Source: Helicobacteraceae bacterium
GTDB lineage: Bacteria > Campylobacterota > Campylobacteria > Campylobacterales > Sulfurimonadaceae
Length of the DNA: 19,991 bases
Reading direction: 5' to 3'
Assembly: GCA_027068615.1 (NCBI GenBank)
Contig: JAMOQV010000202.1
Span: 1-19,991, forward strand
Part shown: positions 7,779 to 15,935 of the stretch, one piece after another
Numbering within the stretch: position 1 is the stretch's first letter
How the letters are laid out: each line of letters starts with the position of its first letter
The notes under the pieces: generated by a model
The model's input: the letters and a program-made list of their open reading frames with translations, nothing else
Database searches by the model: none
Told to the model about the DNA's origin: nothing
Made by a program: the position numbers and the translations under genes

Positions 7779-9334
7779 TGGATAAGTTTAATCGTTATTT
7801 AGTTGATTTTGCATATTTTTTAAAAACATCTGTATCTTACCAGCAAAAGAGACGATTCTTTTACAATATACTTGAAAATGATGATTATAAATATAAAAAA
7901 TATTTTGATATTTTTATGATAATCTTGATTTTTTCAAGTGTATCTATTTTGATTTATGAAGTAAAACGAGATGTGCATGATTATCTCAATATGTTCAATA
8001 GCTATGTTATATCTATGGTTTTTTTTATAGAATATATACTGAGACTATGGATATCTAGTAGTGTATCAACAGTTATTATCCATCAAGATGAATATTCAGA
8101 TCTACTTGGTAAAGAGTTTTCACTTTGGTTTGTTGTAAAGAGGATAGTAAGGGATAAGTTAAATTATATTTTATCTCCAAAAGCTATTATAGATCTTTTA
8201 GCTATTATGCCTTTCTTTCATGAACTTAGACTTCTTCGTATATTTATACTTTTTCGTGTATTTAAAATCTTTAGATATGCAAAGAGTTTTCAAACTTTTT
8301 CATCTGTTCTTGCAAGTAAGAAATTTGAATTTTTTACTTTGGCGATGTTTGCTTCTATAGTTATTTTTGTATCTTCTATTTTAATCTATGTTATGGAAGC
8401 AAATGACCCTAAGTCTCCGATAAGTAGTTTATATGAAGCTTTTTACTGGTCTATTGTTACTATTTCTACAGTTGGTTATGGTGATGTTGTTGCTGTTAGC
8501 CATGAGGGTCGTTTTGTAGCAATAGTTGTTATCTTATCTGGTATAGCAGTTATGGCTTTTACAACTTCATTGTTTGTATCTGCTTTTACAGAAAAATTAG
8601 AAGAGATTAAAGAAAATAAGACTATTTTAGATGTTTCAAAAGCTAAAAATATATGTATAATTTGTGGATATGAAAATATAGCTAAAGAGGTAGCAAAAAA
8701 ACTTATAAATTCACATTTTGAAGTATTGATTTTAGATGAAGATGAGCATCGTGTTTTAAATGCTAAAAAAGATGGTTTAACTGTTTTAGATTATGACCCT
8801 GGAGCTATAGATAGTTACAAAAAACTAAACATTGATTTGTCAACGAGAGTTAAGGCTATATTATGTTTAAGAGAAGATGATGTTGAAAATGTTTATACTG
8901 CTTTAACTGTTCGTTCTTTAAGTAAGGATGTTTATATGATGTCCTTACTTATAAATCAAGCAAATAGGAATAAATTATTGCACTCTGGTGTAAATGAAAT
9001 CTTATATGATAAAGAGTTTATAGGTCTAGTAGTAAAAGAGTATGTTGGACAACCTGTTGCTTTTGAAGCTATACATGAATTTCGTTCAGAAGATAGTAAG
9101 ATTAAGATAAAAGAGATAACTATCACAGAGCGTATAGTTTCTACTACTGCAATGGTTAAAGAGTTAGAAAATAAAAGTTTGAGAGTTTTACTACTTGGTA
9201 TATATAAAAAATCATCTAAAAGATTTTTCTTTAACCCTTTAGAAGATACATTACTTGAAAGTGGCGATATAATTTTAGTTATGGGAAATTATATGTTCAT
9301 TAAAGAGTTTGAAAAAAATTTAGCTCATAAATAA
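7778..9334 (+). CDS. Six-TM voltage-gated-type potassium channel with C-terminal RCK (TrkA-N/TrkA-C) domains
   Basis: This is an inner-membrane K+ channel subunit. The 518-aa product has helices near residues 43-60, 73-91 and 136-150, an S4-like helix with basic residues mostly every third position (R151, R154, R160, K163, R166), then S5, a pore loop with the selectivity filter TVGYGD (231-236), and S6 (about 246-270). A cytoplasmic Rossmann-like RCK domain follows (about 290-425), then a TrkA-C-like domain (about 440-515). The first RCK strand reads NICIICGYENIAKEV, so the usual GxGxxG dinucleotide loop is not intact and ligand binding may differ. An insertion between S3-type segments (95-130) is long and charged. 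It starts on the gatB stop and is followed 12 bases later by a separate RCK-like gene, suggesting a joint channel assembly. A role in K+ homeostasis or membrane potential is inferred. Confidence 0.9.
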   Translation: MDKFNRYLVDFAYFLKTSVSYQQKRRFFYNILENDDYKYKKYFDIFMIILIFSSVSILIYEVKRDVHDYLNMFNSYVISMVFFIEYILRLWISSSVSTVIIHQDEYSDLLGKEFSLWFVVKRIVRDKLNYILSPKAIIDLLAIMPFFHELRLLRIFILFRVFKIFRYAKSFQTFSSVLASKKFEFFTLAMFASIVIFVSSILIYVMEANDPKSPISSLYEAFYWSIVTISTVGYGDVVAVSHEGRFVAIVVILSGIAVMAFTTSLFVSAFTEKLEEIKENKTILDVSKAKNICIICGYENIAKEVAKKLINSHFEVLILDEDEHRVLNAKKDGLTVLDYDPGAIDSYKKLNIDLSTRVKAILCLREDDVENVYTALTVRSLSKDVYMMSLLINQANRNKLLHSGVNEILYDKEFIGLVVKEYVGQPVAFEAIHEFRSEDSKIKIKEITITERIVSTTAMVKELENKSLRVLLLGIYKKSSKRFFFNPLEDTLLESGDIILVMGNYMFIKEFEKNLAHK

Positions 9335-9346
9335 AAAAGGTTTTTG

Positions 9347-10042
9347 ATGAAAAGTGTGAGTGCTTTAATATTCGGTTTTAATGAATACGGTTTAGAAATA
9401 GCTAGAAATGTAAACTACAAATATAAAGATATTACTATTTTTAATCTTGATAAGTCTGAATTTATATATGCTGGAGATATTGATTATACATTAAGAATAT
9501 TTGATTTAAGTGATGATTGGGAAGAGATAGAAGAAGAATTTGATATGGAAAAATCAATTATCTTCTGTGCTATAAGGGATGAAGCTAAAAATATATTTTT
9601 AACTATATCTCTTAGATCATATTTTAAAGATGCTACTATCATCTCTTTAACAAATAACAAAGAAGATGCCAATAAACTCAAGATGGCAGGTGCTTCTAAG
9701 GTAATTCCAATAGTAGAAACAACAGCTGGTATAATAACTGATATGTTAAAAAAACCTATAGCTACTGAAATATTACACAATATACTATATGAAGATAGTG
9801 AACTTAAAATTGAACAAGTCAAAATAGAAAATGCAAAATATTTTGAAAAAGAGTTTCCAGCTGATATTAACTGGAGTGAAAGATTTGGTATTTTGGTTTT
9901 ATCAATAGTTCATGAGGATATGAGTAGAGAATTTATATATTCGTCAAAATCAAAACATACCAAATTAATTGATGGAGATATACTTATTGCTGTTGGATAT
10001 GATACAGATTTAAAAGATTTTCAAAAAAGGATAGGGGGTTAA
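9347..10042 (+). CDS. Stand-alone RCK/TrkA-like protein, putative partner of the upstream K+ channel
   Basis: This soluble 231-aa protein has the same two-part layout as the channel's cytoplasmic tail: an N-terminal Rossmann-like half (SVSALIFGFNEYGLEIAR at the start, FCAIRDEAKNIFLTISLRS and GASKVIPIVETTAG later) and a C-terminal TrkA-C-like half ending with GDILIAVGYDTDLKDF. The nucleotide loop reads GFNEYG, not GxGxxG. I chose the ATG at 9347 over the TTG at 9344 because AAAAAAGG ends at 9340, giving a 6-base spacing. The gene lies 12 bases after the channel and 3 bases before gpsA. In known K+ systems, free RCK/Ktr-type proteins form rings with the channel's own RCK domains. That they do so here is inference. 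Confidence 0.8.
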   Translation: MKSVSALIFGFNEYGLEIARNVNYKYKDITIFNLDKSEFIYAGDIDYTLRIFDLSDDWEEIEEEFDMEKSIIFCAIRDEAKNIFLTISLRSYFKDATIISLTNNKEDANKLKMAGASKVIPIVETTAGIITDMLKKPIATEILHNILYEDSELKIEQVKIENAKYFEKEFPADINWSERFGILVLSIVHEDMSREFIYSSKSKHTKLIDGDILIAVGYDTDLKDFQKRIGG

Positions 10043-10045
10043 GAT

Positions 10046-10939
10046 ATGTCTAAAATAGGAGTTGTTGGAGCTGGTAAATGGGGAAGTGCTTTAGCTTTTG
10101 CATTTGAACAAGATAATGATGTTATCATAACTTCTAGGACATATAGGAATTTAGATAATTTTGTATCTTTAGAAGAGATTTTAGAATGTGAATATTTAGT
10201 TATAACTATACCTGCCCAGCAAATTGCTTTTTGGTTAAAAGAAAATTTTGTTTTTAAAAATCAAAAAGTTTTGGTTGCTTCAAAAGGTATTGAAGCTTCA
10301 AGTGGTAAATTTTTATATGATATATATAAAGATTATTTACCAGATGAAAATCTAGCTTTTTTATCTGGACCATCTTTTGCAACTGAAGTTATGATGTCTC
10401 TTCCTACTGCTATTGTTGTTAATTCTAAAAACTTAGATTTAGCAGATAAATTTGCTTCTTTTTTCCCTACATTTATAAAAGCTTATACTTCTAGTGATAT
10501 TATGGGTGCAGAGGTAGCAGGTGCATACAAAAATGTAATTGCAATAGCATCTGGTATATGTGAAGGTTTAAATCTTGGTAAAAATGCTTCTGCTTCACTT
10601 ATAGCTAGAGGTCTTGTAGAGATGCAACGATTTGGTAAGGTGTATGGGGCTGAAGATGAAAGTTTTTTAGGGCTTAGTGGTGCGGGGGATCTTTTTTTAA
10701 CAGCTTCTTCTACTATGAGTCGTAATTTTCGTGTTGGACTTGGTCTTGCTGAAGGAAAAACACTAGATGAAATTTTAGATGAATTAGGTGAAGTTGCAGA
10801 GGGTATAGATACAACATATGCTTTAAATAAAATAGCTCAGGAAAAAAAATTATATCTTCCTATTGCAAAAGAAGTTTATGCAATGTTAAATGGTAAATCA
10901 CCTAAAAGTTCTTTAAAAAATCTTTTAAATAAAAATTAA
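10046..10939 (+). CDS. gpsA: NAD(P)H-dependent glycerol-3-phosphate dehydrogenase
   Basis: GpsA reduces dihydroxyacetone phosphate to sn-glycerol-3-phosphate, the backbone for membrane phospholipids, in the cytoplasm. The 297-aa product has the dinucleotide loop GAGKWG (8-13), SKGIE (79-83), LSGPSFATEV (106-115), the catalytic Lys162 in AGAYKNVIAIASG, and the signature LSGAGDLFLTASSTMSRNFR with Asp214 or 215 and Arg/Asn at about 226-227. It is a little shorter than the E. coli enzyme (about 340 aa) but complete, as usual in Campylobacterota. A strong ribosome site AGGGGG sits across the end of the preceding gene, 7 bases before ATG. It is last in the gatB operon. gpsA next to gatB is a neighbourhood I recall from Campylobacter. 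Confidence 0.95.
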   Translation: MSKIGVVGAGKWGSALAFAFEQDNDVIITSRTYRNLDNFVSLEEILECEYLVITIPAQQIAFWLKENFVFKNQKVLVASKGIEASSGKFLYDIYKDYLPDENLAFLSGPSFATEVMMSLPTAIVVNSKNLDLADKFASFFPTFIKAYTSSDIMGAEVAGAYKNVIAIASGICEGLNLGKNASASLIARGLVEMQRFGKVYGAEDESFLGLSGAGDLFLTASSTMSRNFRVGLGLAEGKTLDEILDELGEVAEGIDTTYALNKIAQEKKLYLPIAKEVYAMLNGKSPKSSLKNLLNKN

Positions 10940-10951
10940 TTAATATGATTA

Positions 10952-10960
10952 TGGTATATT
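10952..10960 (+). promoter_or_regulatory. Extended -10 promoter for the SLC13 transporter gene
   Basis: TGGTATATT matches an extended -10 (TGnTATATT) in the 92-base gap after gpsA. It would give a leader of about 65 bases with CTAAAGG at 11014-11020 as ribosome site for ATG 11032. The leader is A-rich and I see no stable fold. Confidence 0.4.
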
Positions 10961-11031
10961 TTAATTTATAAAAGTAGTATTTTAATCAAAATAAATAAAA
11001 ACTAAAAATATTTCTAAAGGTTATCATAGAT

Positions 11032-12378
11032 ATGTATGAAAATATGGAACAAATAAAAAAAATAAGCTTCGGTACATTAGTAGGAATTGTAGCTTTCATT
11101 ATATCGTTAAGTCTTTTTAATGCTACTCAATCTTCCCTTTTGGGAATTATAGCTTTTTTAGTTGTATTGTGGACAAATGAAGGATTACCTTTAGCAGTTG
11201 TATCTTTGATGCCTATTATACTTTTTCCAGCTTTTGGCATCATAACCACAAAAGCTACTACTGTTAATTATGCTCATCCTATTATATATCTGTTTTTAGG
11301 TGGGTTTTTATTGGCTATAGCTGTTGAGAAAAGTAAGCTTCACACTTTTATAGCAGATAAGATGTTGTCTCTTTTTCCAAATACACCTAGGGGGATTATA
11401 TTTTCTTTAGCTATCACTTCTGGATTGCTTAGTTCTATACTATCAAATACAACTACAACACTTTTACTTATATCTATAGCACTATTTATAACTGAGGATG
11501 TAAAGTTAAAGATGAGATTTGCTTTAGCTATCGCTTATGGTGCTAGTGTTGGTGGGATTATTACACCTATAGGTACACCACCAAACCTTATACTTTTAGG
11601 TGTTATGAGCGATAAAGGGATGCCAACTATACCATTTTTTGAGTGGATATATATGGTTTTTCCTTTGGCTATGATTATGTTTATTGTTGTATCTTATATA
11701 CTTAGTTTAGGGCTTGATAATCAACCTATAAAAAGGGAACTAAAAAAAGAGAAATTAAATTCTCAACAAAAGAAAGTGATGTATGTACTTTTTTCACTTG
11801 TTCTTTTACTTTTGGTAAATGCTCCTATTAGACCATATTGGGATGGATTAGGGCTTAGTGAAGCTGGTATATTGTTAGGGGTTGGACTTTTATTTTTTAT
11901 GCCACCATTTAATGTACTTGATTGGGTTAGAGATAAAGAGAATATACCTTTTAGAATTATATTTCTTTTTGGAGCAGGATTTTCTATAGCAAAAGCATTT
12001 TCAGCTACAGGACTTGCTGACGAGGTTGCATCTTATCTTATCGTTGTTACAAGTTTACCACCAATGTTGCTTTTGTTAGTAGTGGCTTCTATGATAACTT
12101 TTACAACAGAGATAACATCAAATACGGCACTTATATCTATAATGTTACCAGTTATATACTCAGTAGCAGAGCAAACAGGTATAGATGCTAGACTTTTTAT
12201 GATGGTAGCTACTATATGTTCAAGTTATGCATTTATGTTACCAATAGCAACTCCACCAAATGCTATAGCTATGAGTAGTGGTGTTGTTGATGTAAAAACA
12301 ATGATAAAATACGGAGTGATTTTTAATTTTGTAGGTATATTTTTGATAGTTATGATAGCTGAATTTTTCTGGAAATAG
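11032..12378 (+). CDS. SLC13/DASS-family anion:Na+ symporter (dicarboxylate or related anion)
   Basis: This is an inner-membrane secondary transporter of the divalent anion:sodium symporter family, which carries C4-dicarboxylates, citrate, sulfate or similar anions. The 448-aa length fits. The two inverted halves each carry the hallmark Ser-Asn-Thr motif (SNT at 138-140 and at 363-365) followed by a proline-containing hairpin (PIGTPPN 179-185 and PIATPPN 404-410). These motifs form the sodium and carboxylate sites in VcINDY-type proteins. Around 11 hydrophobic segments are visible. A charged loop (KRELKKEKLNSQQKK, about 234-248) separates the halves. Substrate identity is not determined by these motifs. 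The gene has its own likely promoter and ends at a strong bidirectional hairpin. Confidence 0.9.
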   Translation: MYENMEQIKKISFGTLVGIVAFIISLSLFNATQSSLLGIIAFLVVLWTNEGLPLAVVSLMPIILFPAFGIITTKATTVNYAHPIIYLFLGGFLLAIAVEKSKLHTFIADKMLSLFPNTPRGIIFSLAITSGLLSSILSNTTTTLLLISIALFITEDVKLKMRFALAIAYGASVGGIITPIGTPPNLILLGVMSDKGMPTIPFFEWIYMVFPLAMIMFIVVSYILSLGLDNQPIKRELKKEKLNSQQKKVMYVLFSLVLLLLVNAPIRPYWDGLGLSEAGILLGVGLLFFMPPFNVLDWVRDKENIPFRIIFLFGAGFSIAKAFSATGLADEVASYLIVVTSLPPMLLLLVVASMITFTTEITSNTALISIMLPVIYSVAEQTGIDARLFMMVATICSSYAFMLPIATPPNAIAMSSGVVDVKTMIKYGVIFNFVGIFLIVMIAEFFWK

Positions 12379-12390
12379 TTAAACTCAGGT

Positions 12391-12422
12391 TAAAAGCTAA
12401 AGCAAATATGCTTTAGCTTTTA
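12391..12422. terminator. Bidirectional hairpin terminator shared by the SLC13 gene and pepA
   Basis: A perfect inverted repeat of 13 bp (TAAAAGCTAAAGC / GCTTTAGCTTTTA) with loop AAATAT lies between convergent genes. The A-run on one arm and the T-run on the other let it act in either direction. The pepA stop codon (12413-12415) is inside the stem, so the last pepA codons are part of the terminator. Confidence 0.8.
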
Positions 12423-13828
12423 GTAGATAGATTTTTTATAAACTCACTCATAAAACGAACACCAGCACCAGTTCCACCGTGAACATTACAGTCCCAAGGA
12501 CTCTCAGTATAAGCTGAACCAGCTATATCAAAGTGTAACCACTTCTCTTTGTTTTCATCTTTTATAAAGTTATCTAAGAAAAGTCCAGCAGTTATAGCTC
12601 CACCATAAGGCTTATTTGAGATATTACATATATCTGCTATATCACTTTTTAGTTGTTTTTTTAGATATTTATTAAATGGTAAAGATGCCGTTAGTTCTCC
12701 AGCTTTAGTTGAAGATCTTCTAATATTATGTTTTAGATTTCCATTGTGACCCATTATACCAGTTGTATATTGACCAAGTGCTACCATACAAGCACCTGTA
12801 AGAGTTGCAAAATCAAAAAGATAATCTGCTTCAACTTTATCTTGAGCATAGTCAAGTACATCAGCTAGAACCAAACGACCCTCTGCATCTGTATTTCTAA
12901 CCTCTATAGTATCACCTTTTCTTGATGTTAAAACATCATCAGGTTTATAAGCATCTCCACCTATCATATTTTCAACTGCTCCAACAAAAGCATGAACTTC
13001 TATATCTAGTTTTAAATCACTAACAGCTTTTATGATGCCAAGAACAGCACAAGCACCAGCTTTATCCATCTTCATAGTTACCATAGAAGTAGCAGGTTTT
13101 AAACTAAGTCCACCACTATCATAAGTTAGACCTTTCCCTATAAGAGAGATAGTTTTTTTAGCATTTTTTGGTTTATATGATAGATGGATAAGTTTGCTAT
13201 CATGGCGAGAAGCACGACCAACAGCCAACATAGCATTACATTTTTCTGTTTTTAACTCTTTTTCACCTAAGATACTACACTCAAGAGAGTTTTCTTTTGC
13301 TAGTTTTTTAGCAAGTTTAGCAAGTTTTGGAGGGTTTAAATCCTCTGGTATTGTATTTACTAAATCACGAGTAAAACAAGTTGCTTCAGATATTATGATA
13401 GCTTCTTCAAAAACATCTGTTAGTTTTTCTATATTTTCACATATCAGATATATGTTTTTGATTTTTGATTTTTTTGGTTTTGATTTGTAGTTATTAAACT
13501 CATAACCACCTAGTATAAAACCTTCTATAATAGGTTTTATACTTTTATCATCTACTTCTATAGAGATTGATTTATAATCAAATGATTTTATATTTTTTGC
13601 CACTGTAGCTATTGTACTTCTTATATTGTCATTTTCATAGTTTTCAACACCACAAAAAAGTAAAGATTTACCATGCATAGCGAAGTAGCTATCTTGAGAA
13701 GCATTAAATCCAGCTTTTGAAAAAGTTTTTTTAAACTTTGCCTTTTTTATTTTCTCTTCTGTTATAATTTTTATAGTTAGATTTTTTTTAAAATCTTTTG
13801 TTTCATTGTTGATTAGTTGTATATTCAT
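12413..13828 (-). CDS. pepA: Leucyl aminopeptidase (M17 family)
   Basis: This cytoplasmic two-metal aminopeptidase removes N-terminal residues from peptides. Taking ATG 13828, the product is 471 aa with a poorly conserved N-terminal domain and the M17 catalytic domain from about residue 145. Metal and catalytic positions are visible: Lys232 and Asp237 in GKGLTYDSGGLSLKP, Lys244, Asp255 in MKMDKAGACAVLG, and Asp314, Glu316 and Arg318 in NTDAEGRLVLADVLDY. The ATG was chosen over a TTG 18 bases upstream because AAAAGGAAAA (13840-13831) gives a proper ribosome site only for the ATG, and the TTG would lie inside the end of trpB. It follows trpB by 10 bases and is last in the leftward block. Confidence 0.95.
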   Translation of the reverse strand: MNIQLINNETKDFKKNLTIKIITEEKIKKAKFKKTFSKAGFNASQDSYFAMHGKSLLFCGVENYENDNIRSTIATVAKNIKSFDYKSISIEVDDKSIKPIIEGFILGGYEFNNYKSKPKKSKIKNIYLICENIEKLTDVFEEAIIISEATCFTRDLVNTIPEDLNPPKLAKLAKKLAKENSLECSILGEKELKTEKCNAMLAVGRASRHDSKLIHLSYKPKNAKKTISLIGKGLTYDSGGLSLKPATSMVTMKMDKAGACAVLGIIKAVSDLKLDIEVHAFVGAVENMIGGDAYKPDDVLTSRKGDTIEVRNTDAEGRLVLADVLDYAQDKVEADYLFDFATLTGACMVALGQYTTGIMGHNGNLKHNIRRSSTKAGELTASLPFNKYLKKQLKSDIADICNISNKPYGGAITAGLFLDNFIKDENKEKWLHFDIAGSAYTESPWDCNVHGGTGAGVRFMSEFIKNLSTKS

Positions 13829-13838
13829 AATTTTCCTT

Positions 13839-15035
13839 TTAATCAAAGTTTAGTAAATCTTTAGCTTGTATCATATCTTTATCCCCACGACCAGAAAGAT
13901 TTACTATAATAAGTTTACCTTTTATATCTGGTAGTTTTTTTAGATATGCTACTGCATGAGATGATTCAAATGCTGGGATAATTCCCTCTTTTTGACTAAG
14001 CCATACAAAAGCATCGAGTGCTTCATCATCTGTTACATAGTCATAACTTACTGAACCATTATCATTATGAAAAGCATGTTCGGGTCCAATACCAGGATAA
14101 TCAAGTCCAGCAGATATAGAGTGAGCTTCTAAAATCTGACCATCTTCATCTTGTAGAAGATAACTCATCTGACCATGTAAAACTCCAGCTCTACCTTTTT
14201 TAAGGCTACAACCATTTTTATCATCTATACCAAAACCACCAGCTTCTATACCTATACATTCAACTTCATCATCTTCTAAGAAATGTTGAAACATACCTAT
14301 AGCATTGCTACCGCCACCTATACAAGCGATTATATGGTCTGGAAGTCTATCCTCTTTTTCAAGTATCTGTTCTCTTGCCTCATAACCTATAATGGCTTGA
14401 AAATCTCTAACCATCATAGGATAAGGGTGTGGTCCTGCTACTGTACCTATGATATAAAATGTATCTCTAGCATTTGTTACCCAGTGTCTTATAGCATCAT
14501 TCATAGCATCTTTTAAAGTTCTACTACCACTCTCAACAGCATTTACTTTTGCACCAAGAAGTTTCATACGAAAAACATTTAACTCTTGTCTTTCAACATC
14601 TTTAGCACCCATAAAAATTTCACATTCTAAACCTAACAATGCACATATAGTAGCAGTTGCTACTCCATGTTGTCCAGCTCCAGTTTCAGCTATAATCTTT
14701 TTGTAACCAAGTCTTTTTGCCATAAGCCCTTGAGCTATAACATTGTTTACTTTATGAGCCCCTGTATGGTTTAAATCTTCTCTTTTGAAGTAGATTGTAG
14801 CTTCTAGTTCATCAGATATATTTTTAGCATAGTATAGTGGACTAGGGCGACCAACATAGTCTTTTAGGTAGTAATGAACCTCTTGCCAAAAATCTTGATT
14901 AAATCTTATACTTTCGTATTCATCACGAAGTTTTAAAAGTGCTGGCATCAATGTTTCAGGTACATATCTCCCACCAAATATTCCAAAATGACCATTTTCA
15001 TCTGGGTCAAATTTTGATGCTTTAGGTATATACAT
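13839..15035 (-). CDS. trpB: Tryptophan synthase beta chain
   Basis: TrpB condenses indole with serine to give tryptophan, using PLP, normally in a complex with TrpA. The 398-aa product is the standard TrpB1 length. It shows FGGRYVPETLMPAL (20-33), the PLP lysine Lys95 in NHTGAHKVNN, the catalytic Glu117 next to GAGQHG (119-124), the phosphate cradle GGGSNAIG, and SGRGDKD near the end. The ATG at 15035 overlaps the apt stop (TGATG) and is preceded by the strong ribosome site GGAGG 7 bases upstream, so I prefer it to the TTG one codon earlier. No trpA or other trp gene is in the window, so trpB here is outside a trp operon, inserted between apt and pepA. Confidence 0.96.
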   Translation of the reverse strand: MYIPKASKFDPDENGHFGIFGGRYVPETLMPALLKLRDEYESIRFNQDFWQEVHYYLKDYVGRPSPLYYAKNISDELEATIYFKREDLNHTGAHKVNNVIAQGLMAKRLGYKKIIAETGAGQHGVATATICALLGLECEIFMGAKDVERQELNVFRMKLLGAKVNAVESGSRTLKDAMNDAIRHWVTNARDTFYIIGTVAGPHPYPMMVRDFQAIIGYEAREQILEKEDRLPDHIIACIGGGSNAIGMFQHFLEDDEVECIGIEAGGFGIDDKNGCSLKKGRAGVLHGQMSYLLQDEDGQILEAHSISAGLDYPGIGPEHAFHNDNGSVSYDYVTDDEALDAFVWLSQKEGIIPAFESSHAVAYLKKLPDIKGKLIIVNLSGRGDKDMIQAKDLLNFD

Positions 15036-15580
15036 CAATCCACCTCCACTATATTGTAAACTTTTGTTGTGTTTTCAAGATTTTTAATCCCATCTAAAAA
15101 AGTAAGACCTATAATAAAACAAGCTTCAACACAGTTTGCTCCTGCTTTATTTATAAGTTTTACAGCTGCATTTGCTGTTCCACCAGTAGCGATTAAATCA
15201 TCTATAACTAAAACTTTTGCATTTGTATTATGAAATGCATCTTTATGAATCTCTATTTCATCAAAGCCATATTCTAAAGAATATTTTTCACTTATAGTTT
15301 CAGATGGAAGTTTGCCTTTTTTTCTAATAGGTACAAATCCTATCTTTAACATTTGAGCAAGAGAAGCACCAAATATAAAGCCTCTAGCATCTATACCTGC
15401 TATATAATCTAAATCATACTCTTTATATCTTATATAAAGATGCTCCATTAAGATACTATATGCTTCCTTATTGTTTAAAAGTGTAGTTATATCTTTAAAA
15501 ACTATACCTTTTTTAGGAAAATCTTTTATATCTCTTATTGAACTTTCTATTATCTTTCTTTGAGTATCGCTAAGTGTCAA
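15035..15580 (-). CDS. apt: Adenine phosphoribosyltransferase
   Basis: Apt makes AMP from adenine and PRPP in purine salvage (cytoplasm). The 181-aa product shows the N-terminal IRDIKDFPKKGIVFKDIT (15-32), the IAGIDARGFIFGASLA segment (60-75) and RKKGKLP (86-92). It also has the PRPP-binding motif VLVIDDLIATGGTA (123-136). Length and order match the family. The stop overlaps the trpB start by one base, and the upstream coiled-coil gene ends 13 bases before its ATG, so it belongs to the rpiB–pepA transcript. PRPP links Apt to the ribose-5-phosphate produced through RpiB two genes upstream. Confidence 0.96.
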   Translation of the reverse strand: MTLSDTQRKIIESSIRDIKDFPKKGIVFKDITTLLNNKEAYSILMEHLYIRYKEYDLDYIAGIDARGFIFGASLAQMLKIGFVPIRKKGKLPSETISEKYSLEYGFDEIEIHKDAFHNTNAKVLVIDDLIATGGTANAAVKLINKAGANCVEACFIIGLTFLDGIKNLENTTKVYNIVEVD

Positions 15581-15593
15581 ATTTTATCCCTTT

Positions 15594-15926
15594 TTATAGT
15601 AAAGCTTCGATTCTATTTTCTAGTGCTTTAATCTTTCCGTTTAATCTATCTGTTTCTTGTCTATACTTTGTATTTCTTTGTTTAACAACTTTTAGCTCAT
15701 TTCTAAGTTTTGTTAACTCTTCTGTTAAAATGTCAACATTACCCAATGCTCTTTGTAGTTGAATTTGGTATTTTCTTATAAGAACTTCAGCCTCTTGAAG
15801 TGTCAATTTCATCAAGTCATTTCCGCGTTGTTCTTTATTTGTAATACTTTTAAAATAAAACATTTTAACAAATAAATATATACAAAGCATCGTTGTTATT
15901 GTTAAAAGTGACCACTCCCAAAACAT
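15594..15926 (-). CDS. Membrane-anchored coiled-coil protein of unknown function (110 aa)
   Basis: I do not recognise a named family. Residues 3-26 form one hydrophobic segment starting almost at the N-terminus (FWEWSLLTITTMLCIYLFVK), followed by a basic junction. From about residue 40 to the end there is a long charged helix with heptad-like Leu/Ile/Val spacing (for example LTEELTKLRNELKVVKQRN). This predicts a single-pass inner-membrane protein with a cytoplasmic or periplasmic coiled coil. Topology is unclear, but basic residues after the helix favour the coiled coil in the cytoplasm. The start has AAATAAGG 8 bases upstream, overlapping the rpiB stop. From memory, a similar small unknown gene sits between apt and rpiB in Helicobacter and Campylobacter, so the position seems conserved. 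Confidence 0.8.
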   Translation of the reverse strand: MFWEWSLLTITTMLCIYLFVKMFYFKSITNKEQRGNDLMKLTLQEAEVLIRKYQIQLQRALGNVDILTEELTKLRNELKVVKQRNTKYRQETDRLNGKIKALENRIEALL

Positions 15927-15935
15927 AAAAAAGCC

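Noticed and set aside
9484..9822. Leftward 112-codon frame inside the RCK-like gene
   Set aside because: Ser/Ile-rich antisense shadow. The forward frame has clear TrkA-like structure and good spacing to its neighbours.
13829..13846. Upstream TTG start for pepA
   Set aside because: It lies within the end of trpB. The AAAAGGAAAA ribosome site fits the downstream ATG.
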